Assembly: GCA_964525555.1 (NCBI GenBank)
Contig: CAZGHN010000001.1
Span: 248,001-312,000 of the forward strand
Length of the DNA: 64,000 nt
Reading direction: 5' to 3'
DNA from: JAFGHJ01 sp964525555
Lineage (GTDB): Bacteria; Hydrothermota; UBA3072
Shown here: positions 50,528 to 58,674 of the stretch, piece after piece
How the letters are laid out: each line of letters begins with the position of its first letter
Position numbering within the stretch: position 1 is the stretch's first letter
Notes under the pieces: generated by a model
Database searches by the model: none
Seen by the model: only the letters and a program-made list of their open reading frames with translations
Told to the model about the DNA's origin: nothing
Made by a program: the position numbers and the translations under genes

Positions 50528-52126
50528 CTAGCGTCCCACCGAAACCACAACCTTCTCAATGCTCCTAGAACTTCCTTCTAAATCCTCTATCATTAAAAAA
50601 ACTATATAAAGGCCTGTTGGAACCGTCTCGGCTTTCCTATCTTTACCATTCCACACCCACTCTCCTCTTTCACCTCCGTGGTCCTGAGAATTCTCACACA
50701 AAAGATGACCTCTCCTATCATATATTTTTATAGTTACTTCATTTCTTAAATAAGGAAGATTAAAAGATACAACGCAAGTTTCATTTTCCCCATCTCCATC
50801 AGGGGTAAAATGTGCAGGGGTTACATCAAGAGAAACGTCGCTTCTCTTATATTCAGCAAATATTGAATTTACTCTTCCGGGAGTACCACCCTCCGACACA
50901 GACTGCCCCCAATTTGAAGGATTGTTAGTAGATATTTCCGGATTAATTCTTTCCAATGAATAATTCCTTTCGGCATCGGAAGCCGAATAAATAACTTTAT
51001 CCATAACAAATCCATTTTCATCAAACAAAAAAATACTATCTCCAACGTTCGAAAATGATAGACTCATCTCTAAAACAGTAGATGGAATATCTCCATAATA
51101 ACTCAATAAGGAAACAGAATCTGAAGTTACTACAAGATACTCCTCTGGAAGAACTTCAATTTCTGAAGAAGAAACATCATCAATTCGAAAAGAATCCAAT
51201 AAAACTCCATGTTCCGACCGGTTAAAAAGCTCTATCCATTCCGGGGGACCGTTTGGGGCAAACATAACCTCATTAATAACAATATCGGATACACCATTAC
51301 CAATTCTTACTCTTCTAAAAACAATTTCGTTTATCAGATCAAAACCGATTGAATAAACCCCTTCCGAAGACAAGGAGAAATCAATCTGACAGACTGAGTC
51401 CTGCGAAATATTTGTAAGGTCAAAAACATCAATCAACTCTTCACTATCTAAAATCCGATTCCGATTTCCATCGCTGAAAACCTCTATTGTTCCGCTCAAC
51501 ACAGCATCATGCGGATTGATTATAAAAACCGATACACTATTACCCTCAACTGCTATAGAATCAAATAGAAAATCCGGTGAAGAATATACCGAATTCTCTC
51601 TGCCAGGAGTAGAACCAGAAATATCCTCACATGCCCTCCAATTCAAAGGTTCATCACCGCTATACGGGTATACCCTTTCTACGGAAATTCCATCTCCGGG
51701 ATTGAAAGGATTATAATATGTGGAAACCGTATCGCCCTGCGGGGACATTAGAGCAATAGGGTCAGTAGTTCCAATTTCATTTCCTATCGTAGTATTTCTA
51801 ACCGTAAGTAAAATACATGAAGGAATTCCATAAGGCATATAATTCTCACCCGAATTGACATACTCAGGATCCATTATAAGAGCAAATTCACCCGGCAAAA
51901 GCAATGTATTCGAGTCTCCGGAAAGAGCATAAAAAGGGATAATTTCGTCAACAGCATCGAAATCGGTAATCTCCCAACCATTCAGATCTACCGTATCAGA
52001 ACCTAAATTAAAAATCTCTACGAACTCATTTCTGTCTTCAGGTGAACCAGCACCACTCGACCCGAGAGGGTTTGACATCACCTCGTTAATACAAACAACA
52101 GAAAATAACATAAATAAAAAATACAT
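50528..52126 (-). CDS. Secreted lamin-tail-domain protein with C-terminal FlgD/CHU-type Ig module
   Basis: 532 residues. A signal peptide (about 1-13) is followed by a first lamin-tail domain (INEVMSNPLGS...NEFVEIFNLGSDTVDLNGWEI). A second lamin-tail copy is near residue 275 (INEVMFAPNGPPEWIELFNRSEHGVLLDSFRI). The C-terminal ~90 residues (TPAHFTPDGDGENETC, IKIYDRRGHLL, GEWVWNGKDRKAETVPTGLYIV) form a gliding/T9SS-type Ig module common in FCB-group secreted proteins. Probably cell-surface or extracellular. Function unknown. Confidence 0.85.
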   Translation of the reverse strand: MYFLFMLFSVVCINEVMSNPLGSSGAGSPEDRNEFVEIFNLGSDTVDLNGWEITDFDAVDEIIPFYALSGDSNTLLLPGEFALIMDPEYVNSGENYMPYGIPSCILLTVRNTTIGNEIGTTDPIALMSPQGDTVSTYYNPFNPGDGISVERVYPYSGDEPLNWRACEDISGSTPGRENSVYSSPDFLFDSIAVEGNSVSVFIINPHDAVLSGTIEVFSDGNRNRILDSEELIDVFDLTNISQDSVCQIDFSLSSEGVYSIGFDLINEIVFRRVRIGNGVSDIVINEVMFAPNGPPEWIELFNRSEHGVLLDSFRIDDVSSSEIEVLPEEYLVVTSDSVSLLSYYGDIPSTVLEMSLSFSNVGDSIFLFDENGFVMDKVIYSASDAERNYSLERINPEISTNNPSNWGQSVSEGGTPGRVNSIFAEYKRSDVSLDVTPAHFTPDGDGENETCVVSFNLPYLRNEVTIKIYDRRGHLLCENSQDHGGERGEWVWNGKDRKAETVPTGLYIVFLMIEDLEGSSRSIEKVVVSVGR

Positions 52127-52134
52127 CTCGATTC

Positions 52135-52162
52135 ATTATAGAAGAAAATTATTGAATGTCAA
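52135..52162 (-). promoter_or_regulatory. Promoter for the lamin-tail gene (leaderless type)
   Basis: Minus strand: -35 TTGACA (52157-52162), 16-bp spacer, -10 TATAAT (52135-52140), both perfect. Eight bases separate the -10 from the ATG at 52126. Confidence 0.88.
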
Positions 52163-52640
52163 GAACTATACCTGATGGCAAAAATGGAAAACGGACGGTA
52201 CTTCAACCACAACAAAATTACAAAAATGGCAAAACAACACAATGTGGAAAACCTGTTGGGAAAATTACAAACATAAACTAAGCCTCTGCACAACAAAATC
52301 TTACGCCATGTAACTTATCCACAACGTTTTTTTATAACCCATTCATTAATAGGAACTTAACAAAAATTTTACAAATCTGCAAATTTTATATTACGTATCT
52401 CTTTTTTTATATCGGACTTTTCCCTAATGGAAATCCTCACTTAAAATAGCTTGAAAAGACTTGGCTTTACCCTTGAAAATTTCTAAAAATTATTTTTAGA
52501 TTTTTTCTTTGGAAGATAAGCTTAGAAAATTTCAATGTGCCAAAAAGTTAATAAAATGTGGAAACCAAGTTGCTGATAAGCAATATGATATACTATAGAT
52601 AAATAATATTTTTAATATATTATTAACTAAAATTTGGCGT
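52163..52640. other. Large gap with DnaA-box-like sites and AT-rich tract
   Basis: No reading frame is supported. It holds a perfect DnaA box TTATCCACA (52315-52323, plus strand) and two near-matches on the minus strand, TTTTCCACA (52243-52251) and GTTTCCACA (52557-52565). An AT-only stretch lies around 52598-52630. It could be a replication-related or regulatory DnaA-binding region, or chance in AT-rich DNA. Confidence 0.35.
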
Positions 52641-52641
52641 A

Positions 52642-52681
52642 CAACAAAAGAAACCCGAGGTAACCCGGGTTTCTTTTGTTG
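52642..52681. terminator. Strong intrinsic terminator hairpin
   Basis: A perfect 16-bp stem (52642-52657 with 52666-52681) around an 8-base loop, GC core AAACCCG/CGGGTTT, with A-rich and T-rich outer halves that make it active in either direction. It lies 26 bases beyond the porin stop on the minus strand. Confidence 0.88.
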
Positions 52682-52707
52682 GTTTATATTTCTTTTAAAA
52701 TACTATT

Positions 52708-53721
52708 TTATTGTCTGAAGATATTGCTGAATCCCCATTGTAACTGAACCATCAGCAGGTTTAGATCCTGTCTAGCGCTTTCGTACCTGATTTTCTCTCC
52801 TTGAATTTGAAGATAGACTTGAGGGTTATCATTTGCGTCCCTAACGATGTTCCAATTAAATCCTCCAATGATACGCATATGACCATCATCAGCAACATCC
52901 GTGTCCATATCCCACATATCAAACCTACCTACAAGATCAATGTCAACATTCATTATAGTTCTAAGTCCAATAATAGGCATTACCATGAACCCAATGCTTT
53001 TGCTATCATCCTTATTCTGGAAAAGATACTCACCTCTCAGTTCAAAAGGACCTTTAGAAAAACGCGCAAGGCCGATGGCAGCAAATTTGTCTGCATCGGT
53101 TGTATACAATACCGATCCACCAACGGTAAAATCCGGAACAAGCGTGAGCCTTATGTTTCCCAAAAGTTCAGGATCCAGGTCTAAGCTGCTACCGGTAGCG
53201 GTATACCCTTCTCCATTATAAACTCCAAGCGCATATACTCCTTTGCCACCGGGAAGATTTCCGATTATACCAATTCCATAATCCGCAGATTTTGCAACAC
53301 CCTCTACTTCTTCTAAGACTTGCTCTATTGTAATATATTCCCAATCATAACCAAATCCAAAATAATGCTGAATTATACCAAGACTAATTTTACTCTCCGG
53401 TATAGGTAAGACATCGGAAAAATTAAGGTAGGCATATTTTACCCTTACTCCTGCTCCGGAATTCGAATTTTCATCCGAGTAGAAATCGAGATTAAATCTA
53501 CCATCCATCTTATCCGTAATGGTCGGTTCAATTCTAAAATACCCTCTTTTTAAGGCAAATTCACTCGAGAGTATCTCTCCATCAACAATCTCACTCGTAT
53601 ATCTATTCCACAATTTCATAGACAATTTCGTTTCGCCTATTTCTCCACCAACCAAGCTCACGGAAGCAACAAAGAATAAGCAAATCAATAAACTGAACAA
53701 ACACTTAAACCTTCTCATCAA
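52708..53721 (-). CDS. Outer-membrane porin-like protein
   Basis: 337 residues. A signal peptide (about 1-26, ending SLVGG) is followed by strands typical of phosphate-selective/OprP-like or DcaP-like porins: LKRGYFRIEPTITDKMDGRFNLDFYSD, KYAYLNF, IIQHYFGFGYDWEYITIEQVLEE, GVYNGEGYT, FELRGEYLFQNKDDSKSIGF. It ends VQLQWGFSNIFRQ. Probably a diffusion channel. Well expressed if its promoter, long leader and strong terminator are a guide. Confidence 0.8.
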   Translation of the reverse strand: MMRRFKCLFSLLICLFFVASVSLVGGEIGETKLSMKLWNRYTSEIVDGEILSSEFALKRGYFRIEPTITDKMDGRFNLDFYSDENSNSGAGVRVKYAYLNFSDVLPIPESKISLGIIQHYFGFGYDWEYITIEQVLEEVEGVAKSADYGIGIIGNLPGGKGVYALGVYNGEGYTATGSSLDLDPELLGNIRLTLVPDFTVGGSVLYTTDADKFAAIGLARFSKGPFELRGEYLFQNKDDSKSIGFMVMPIIGLRTIMNVDIDLVGRFDMWDMDTDVADDGHMRIIGGFNWNIVRDANDNPQVYLQIQGEKIRYESARQDLNLLMVQLQWGFSNIFRQ

Positions 53722-53829
53722 AACCTCCTAGTCAGGTTTTAAAAATTAAAATAAACCATCATCTCTAACCGAAATAAATCAAAAAAAAGATTATAAGAAC
53801 TTCTTAAATCAAAGTAAAAGTTAAATAGA

Positions 53830-53857
53830 GTATTAATTAATTTTCGACAACTGTCAA
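53830..53857 (-). promoter_or_regulatory. Porin gene promoter
   Basis: Minus strand: -35 TTGACA (53852-53857), 16-bp spacer, -10 TAATAC (53830-53835). A leader of about 105 bases precedes the AGGAGG site and ATG at 53721. Confidence 0.7.
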
Positions 53858-53995
53858 GGCTAAAAAAACTGACAGCTGGCCGCCGACTGTAAGAATTGTT
53901 AATTTTAAATTTTGAATTTTGAGTTTTTAAATCAACATTAAACATTCAACATCCATAATTACTGTTGTATCTTGGTGGCTAAAAATAAAAAAGGG
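53858..53995. repeat. Intergenic low-complexity repeat words
   Basis: CTGACAGCTGGCCGCCGACTG followed by TTAATTTTAAATTTTGAATT and ACATTAAACATTCAACATCC. These words resemble the GTCAGCTGTCAGC module of 46.5 and 61.7 kb and the AT-rich inverted repeat at 5.0 kb. Confidence 0.45.
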
Positions 53996-54023
53996 TTGAC
54001 AAATAAAAAAAAAAGAATATGAT
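53996..54023 (+). promoter_or_regulatory. cspA promoter
   Basis: -35 TTGACA (53996-54001), 16-bp spacer that is almost pure A, -10 TATGAT (54018-54023). It leaves a leader of about 67 bases, possibly a cold-responsive 5' UTR. Confidence 0.85.
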
Positions 54024-54096
54024 TAATCGATTGTTTATGATTGTTTAGTTATTCTTACATTATACCCTAAAAAAAGCCAAAGGAGGTTTTTTTAGT

Positions 54097-54297
54097 ATGG
54101 CAGAAGGTAAAGTAAAATGGTTTAGCGACAGGAAAGGTTATGGTTTTATCACAATGGAAGACTCAAAAGACATATTTGTTCATACAACGTCCCTTAGTGA
54201 TGGTCTTGTTACCCTTTCGGAAGGAGACGAAGTAGAGTTTGAGCTTATCGAAAGTGAAAAAGGACCAAAAGCCGAAAACGTTAAAAAGATACGTTAA
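54097..54297 (+). CDS. cspA: Cold-shock protein (CspA family)
   Basis: 66 residues, a single cold-shock OB-fold domain. GKVKWFSDRKGYGFITMEDSKDIFVHTTSL contains RNP1 (KGYGFI) and RNP2 (IFVHTT). It binds single-stranded RNA/DNA as a chaperone. AAAGGAGG site ten bases before the ATG, own promoter and terminator, so monocistronic and likely abundant. Confidence 0.97.
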   Translation: MAEGKVKWFSDRKGYGFITMEDSKDIFVHTTSLSDGLVTLSEGDEVEFELIESEKGPKAENVKKIR

Positions 54298-54337
54298 ATC
54301 TTAGTTTTCAATATAAAGTTTCGATAATTCAAAACAA

Positions 54338-54364
54338 AAAAACAAACACTCCGGGGTTGTTTTT
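54338..54364 (+). terminator. cspA terminator
   Basis: AAAAACAA (54338-54345) pairs with TTGTTTTT (54357-54364) around an inner CCGGGG-containing loop. The hairpin ends in a T-run, 41 bases after the cspA stop. Confidence 0.6.
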
Positions 54365-54465
54365 CTGTGTATTACGGATTTACAAATCCATATTAACCCG
54401 TAGTCGATTTGTTTTTTACTAAATTAACTATTATACCAATTCACTAATTTACTAGTGTTATGGTC

Positions 54466-54493
54466 TTGATTTATTATTTTAAAGGGTTATATT
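54466..54493 (+). promoter_or_regulatory. Promoter for the DUF2723 gene run
   Basis: -35 TTGATT (54466-54471), 16-bp spacer, -10 TATATT (54488-54493), followed by an AGAGGGA site and the ATG at 54517. Confidence 0.6.
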
Positions 54494-54516
54494 TGCCTCT
54501 AAAAGAGAGGGAATGA

Positions 54517-57186
54517 ATGTACGACAAAAGAAAAATAATAGGTTTTGCATCTGTATCAACAATTTTAATCTCAGCTTATTTATATACTATTGCTCCCACT
54601 GTTTCTCTTTGGGACTGTGGAGAATTTATAGCCTGTTCACATATCCTTGGAGTCCCCCATCCTCCTGGCACACCTTTTTTTATCTTATTGGGAAGAATCT
54701 TCGATATTCTCATTCCTTTTAATGAAGTTGCCAAAAGAATAAATTTTTTTTCGGCTCTTTCAAGTGCCCTAGCTGGCGGATTTCTTTATCTTATTATTCT
54801 CTCCATCTTTGAACGTTTCAGAGAAAATAGAGGGAAAAGGCTCCTTATAAGCACTCATTTTATTGCTGTATTCTCTTCAATCGGAGCAGGTCTATCCTAC
54901 AGCATATGGGATACTTCAGTAGAAGCAGAAGTTTATTCAACATCTATTCTCATACTTGTTATATGTTTGTGGCTTACTCTTCACTGGGAAGAAAACCGGG
55001 CAATGAGAGGAGATGATAACTATATTTTACTTCTTGTTTACCTGATTTTCCTTTCCTTTGGAATTCATTTAATGCCTTTACTTCTAATCCCTGGGATTTT
55101 AGTTTTTGTTTTAATAACAGATAAAAAAATATTTGTTAATCCAAAACTCATTATTTTTGCTTTAGCGCTTATATTAATAGGCATTACAACATATTATTAT
55201 TTAATGGTAAGAGCTCACAGTAATCCGGCAATAAACGAAGCAGATCCAAGCAACTTTAAAGCTTTATGGGATGTTATATCCCGAAAACAATATGGCCCAA
55301 TGAAAATGTATCCTCGAAAAACTCAAATTCAAACCCATCTTTCTACCTTTACTGCATTGTTAGAACAGATAAAAATATTTTTCAAATATTTTTCATGGCA
55401 ATATTTTCCATATCCCAGAGAATCGACTAACAACCTTTTAAAATCCATCTCAATATCTGGCACATACATTTATATTCTAACAGGACTCTGGGGAATGTTT
55501 ATTCACTATAAAAAAGAAAGAAAATCTTTCTGGCTATTTTTCATTTTATATTTATTACTCAGTTTAGGACTAGTTTTTTATCTTAATCTTAAATTCTCAC
55601 CTTCCGATCCCAACCCAACTCACCAGGATAGAGAGGTAAGAGAAAGAGATTATTTCTGGAGCCCGGCATTTTTCTTTTTCATGTTTTACGTATCAATAGG
55701 GCTGTACTGGATATATGAAAAAGCTAAAAATATAAATAATTCATATGGTTACGGAAGCTTGATTTTATCTTTCTTAATAGGTTTTACCCCATTGATTTCC
55801 AATATAAAAAGCCACGTTAATAGACGATATAATTGGATTGCACACGATTATGCTCATAATTTGCTTATCACTCCTGAGGAATACTCGATAATCTTTACAT
55901 ACGGAGATAATGATACTTTTCCAGTATGGTTTCTTCAGGAGGTTAAAGGATTTAGAAAATTCGACTCACAAAATAAAAAAGGCGTTCAACTTGCAAATTT
56001 TTCCCTTATGAATACTTCCTGGCACATAAGACAATTAAAAGAAGCCGGCGTACCCATGGATTTCGCTTCACCCTTCAAAGGAACAAACATGGAAAGAGCA
56101 TATCAAATAAAGAAAAAAAGAGGGGAAACAAATTTAGATTTTGAGGAATGGGTTATAAATAATATTATACCTATAAGATGTGAAGACGGAAAATGGCTTA
56201 GACCTGCTGATATCTTGGTTAGAAATATAATACTTTGCGCCCAAGGTATAAAACCGACTTTTAAAGATTTAATTATGCCTACCGAGATATTTAACGACAG
56301 CTACATTAAAGAAAATTTTAATCCTTCTATAAACTTATATTTTTCTTCACCTGTAGAGCCGTCTTCCGCAAGAGCATTCGGAAAACACTTTAAAATGGAA
56401 GGATTTGCGTATCGTTTAACTGGAGAAAAAGGTCTGAATATGATAAACTCGCAGAAAACATTTGATAAACTTACTAAAGACTTTACTGTAAGCTATTGCG
56501 AGAAACCCTGGATTTACACAGGGGATGCACAAAATAAAATTTTATTCAATCATTCTTATGTTTATCTTACACTTGCAAACCATGAATTGGAAAAATTAAG
56601 CAGAAAAAATAAAGAAATACTTGCAGAATCAGATAAAGATACATTAAGAATTCTTGAGGATATACTTAAAAAAGCTTTTATCCTTTCAATGAATTCGAGA
56701 TTCTCTACTAAGATAACACCTCTAATGGCAAGTGAACTTAAAAAAATATATTCGCTGCTCGACGAAGAAGAAAGAGCAATCAACTTTACCGATTCTCTTC
56801 TCTCCATAATAAATACACCATCACTTCACCTGCTCCGAGCCGAAATGCTAACCTTGAAAATAAAAAATAAAAACTCCATAGAGTTTAAAGAAGCAAAAGA
56901 TGAATTTACCTCCCTAATTGACAATAAATATTTTAAACAACCAGCATATATGGGACTAATCCAACTTTATATTATATCCAACCAACCTGAGAAGATAAAA
57001 GAAATTATCTTTGAAGTAGGCGAAAATCCTAAATTCTTAGAACAAATTCTACTTCTAACCATAAAAGATAATCCTAAACAGGCTATCAAATTTCTTGAAA
57101 TATGGAAAGAAATCTACCCTGATGGCGCTAGCAGATTAGATCCGATAATCCAAAATCTCAGAAACAGAAACAAAGAGGAATTCTAA
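54517..57186 (+). CDS. DUF2723 (TMEM260-like) membrane protein
   Basis: 889 residues. The N-terminal half has about ten transmembrane helices with the DUF2723 signature LWDCGEFIACSHILGVPHPPGTPFF just after the first helix. The family is related to human TMEM260, an O-mannosyltransferase, so a lipid-linked-sugar glycosyltransferase (GT-C) role is plausible. The acidic-motif region is WDCGEF. The C-terminal half is soluble, with DREVRERDYFW and later helical repeat-like segments (about 730-880, TPR-like). Common in Bacteroidetes and FCB candidate phyla. Head gene of the ispE-to-ssb run. Confidence 0.9.
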   Translation: MYDKRKIIGFASVSTILISAYLYTIAPTVSLWDCGEFIACSHILGVPHPPGTPFFILLGRIFDILIPFNEVAKRINFFSALSSALAGGFLYLIILSIFERFRENRGKRLLISTHFIAVFSSIGAGLSYSIWDTSVEAEVYSTSILILVICLWLTLHWEENRAMRGDDNYILLLVYLIFLSFGIHLMPLLLIPGILVFVLITDKKIFVNPKLIIFALALILIGITTYYYLMVRAHSNPAINEADPSNFKALWDVISRKQYGPMKMYPRKTQIQTHLSTFTALLEQIKIFFKYFSWQYFPYPRESTNNLLKSISISGTYIYILTGLWGMFIHYKKERKSFWLFFILYLLLSLGLVFYLNLKFSPSDPNPTHQDREVRERDYFWSPAFFFFMFYVSIGLYWIYEKAKNINNSYGYGSLILSFLIGFTPLISNIKSHVNRRYNWIAHDYAHNLLITPEEYSIIFTYGDNDTFPVWFLQEVKGFRKFDSQNKKGVQLANFSLMNTSWHIRQLKEAGVPMDFASPFKGTNMERAYQIKKKRGETNLDFEEWVINNIIPIRCEDGKWLRPADILVRNIILCAQGIKPTFKDLIMPTEIFNDSYIKENFNPSINLYFSSPVEPSSARAFGKHFKMEGFAYRLTGEKGLNMINSQKTFDKLTKDFTVSYCEKPWIYTGDAQNKILFNHSYVYLTLANHELEKLSRKNKEILAESDKDTLRILEDILKKAFILSMNSRFSTKITPLMASELKKIYSLLDEEERAINFTDSLLSIINTPSLHLLRAEMLTLKIKNKNSIEFKEAKDEFTSLIDNKYFKQPAYMGLIQLYIISNQPEKIKEIIFEVGENPKFLEQILLLTIKDNPKQAIKFLEIWKEIYPDGASRLDPIIQNLRNRNKEEF

Positions 57187-57228
57187 AAAATGGCTACTTT
57201 ATCTTTCCTTTTCAGCAAATAATTTCTT

Positions 57229-58122
57229 ATGGAATGGATTGAAGTTCCATCATTTGCAAAGATAAACCTCGGTCTATATATAAAAGAGAAAAGACCTGAT
57301 GGATTCCACTCGATAGAATCTATTTTTCAAACAATATCCTTAAAAGATTTATTATATTTTAAAATGGAAGGTAAAGGAATAGAAATAATTTGTGATAATC
57401 CTGATTTTCCGGAAAACTCTTCAAATTTAATACACAAAGCAGTCAGCATGTTTAACGATAAAGAAAACAAGGAAGTAAACGTTAAGATAAAAGTAGAAAA
57501 AAGAATACCAATTGGTGCTGGGCTTGGAGGAGGCAGTTCCAACGCTGCAGTCACATTATTGACAATAAACCATTTATTGAAATATCCCAAAGAACATAAC
57601 GAATTAATGGAATGCGCTAAAGCTCTGGGTTCAGACGTTCCTTTTTTTCTTAAAGGCGGAACAGCTCTTGTAAGAGGAAGAGGAGGCAAAATACAATGGG
57701 TAAAAGACATCCCAAAATTTTCTTTCTTGCTTGCGGTACCCTCATTTTCAATATCGACAAAAGATGCCTACAACTGGTGGGACAATGAGGAAAAACAAGA
57801 CTTGACAAACGAGGACTTAAGCCTTATACTTCAAAAAATGCAAGAGGGAAAAAAGGAAATTTTCTACAAATTGAGGAATTCCTTTTCTAGTGTAATTATA
57901 AAAAAATACCCTCAAGTAAAAAATGCTATGGAAGAGTTAAGGAGAACGAAACCAATAAATGTTATATTAAGTGGTTCTGGTCCTGCTATATTTGCGGTGT
58001 TCGGATCAGAAAGATACAACTATAGGAGGGGAGACATAAAAAAACATCAATACTCATTAATAGACTGCAAAAGCGTCTCCCGGGAAGAGTACTTCAACTT
58101 GTTAAAACCAAAGGAGGACTAA
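57229..58122 (+). CDS. ispE: 4-diphosphocytidyl-2-C-methyl-D-erythritol kinase
   Basis: 297 residues. GHMP kinase of the MEP isoprenoid pathway. Starts VPSFAKINLGLYIKEKRPDGFHSIES, with the ATP-binding PIGAGLGGGSSNAAVTLL, the LGSDVPFFLKGGTALVRGRG block and C-terminal ILSGSGPAIFAVF. The 42-base gap after the DUF2723 gene has no clear ribosome-binding site. The stop overlaps the spoVG ATG by one base. The ispE-spoVG-prs-rplY-pth order is familiar from Firmicutes and many candidate phyla. Confidence 0.96.
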   Translation: MEWIEVPSFAKINLGLYIKEKRPDGFHSIESIFQTISLKDLLYFKMEGKGIEIICDNPDFPENSSNLIHKAVSMFNDKENKEVNVKIKVEKRIPIGAGLGGGSSNAAVTLLTINHLLKYPKEHNELMECAKALGSDVPFFLKGGTALVRGRGGKIQWVKDIPKFSFLLAVPSFSISTKDAYNWWDNEEKQDLTNEDLSLILQKMQEGKKEIFYKLRNSFSSVIIKKYPQVKNAMEELRRTKPINVILSGSGPAIFAVFGSERYNYRRGDIKKHQYSLIDCKSVSREEYFNLLKPKED

Positions 58123-58568
58123 TGGAATTCACAGAAGTACGTGTCACACTCAGAGATGAACCTAGGCTTAAGGCATTTGTTAATGTTACCTTCGATGACG
58201 ACTTTGTTATTCGCGGCATGAAAGTAATCGAAGGGAGAAAAGGACTTTTTGTAGCAATGCCTTCAAGGAAAGGAAAGGACGGAACTTTTAGAGACATCGC
58301 CCATCCAATAAACAACAACATGAGAAAAAAACTTGAAAAGGTTGTCCTTGACGAATACTATAGCAAATGTGAAGAAGAGGGTAAAACTCCAAAGAGTTCC
58401 AATCTTGAACAAGAAGACTTTGAAGCACCCGATGAAAATGTAGATATGGATTCTATGAACGAAGATGATGATATCATAGGAGAAGACATCGACGAAGAGA
58501 TAACAAGCGATATTGAAACAGAAGAATCAACTAACGAAGAAATCGTAGAGGACGAAGAGCTTTTATAA
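58122..58568 (+). CDS. spoVG: SpoVG family nucleic-acid-binding regulator
   Basis: 148 residues. The conserved SpoVG domain occupies 1-90 (FTEVRVTLRDEPRLKAFVNVTFDDDFVIRGMKVIEGRKGLFVAMPSRK). An acidic Asp/Glu tail of about 55 residues follows, longer than the usual short tail. SpoVG binds DNA/RNA site-specifically and is pleiotropic outside spore formers. Coupled to ispE, with an AAGGAGG site inside the ispE end. Confidence 0.95.
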   Translation: MEFTEVRVTLRDEPRLKAFVNVTFDDDFVIRGMKVIEGRKGLFVAMPSRKGKDGTFRDIAHPINNNMRKKLEKVVLDEYYSKCEEEGKTPKSSNLEQEDFEAPDENVDMDSMNEDDDIIGEDIDEEITSDIETEESTNEEIVEDEELL

Positions 58569-58595
58569 ATTTAAACTCTTGCTCTTATAATTCCT

Positions 58596-58667
58596 TGGGG
58601 CGTCGCCAAGCGGCAAGGCACGAGATTTTGGGTCTCGCATTCGTAGGTTCGAATCCTACCGCCCCAG
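58596..58667 (+). tRNA. tRNA-Gln (anticodon TTG)
   Basis: 72 bases. The acceptor stem TGGGGCG (58596-58602) pairs with CGCCCCA (58660-58666), with discriminator G58667. The anticodon arm CGAGA/TCTCG carries loop TTTTGGG, so the anticodon is TTG. The T arm contains GGTTCGAATCC. The 3' CCA is not encoded. It is embedded between spoVG and prs, probably co-transcribed and processed. The acceptor begins with a U-A pair, usual for tRNA-Gln. Confidence 0.97.
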
Positions 58668-58674
58668 AAGAGAA

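Noticed and set aside
53722..53829. Porin leader considered as a riboswitch
   Set aside because: AT-rich, with no recognisable conserved fold or motif.
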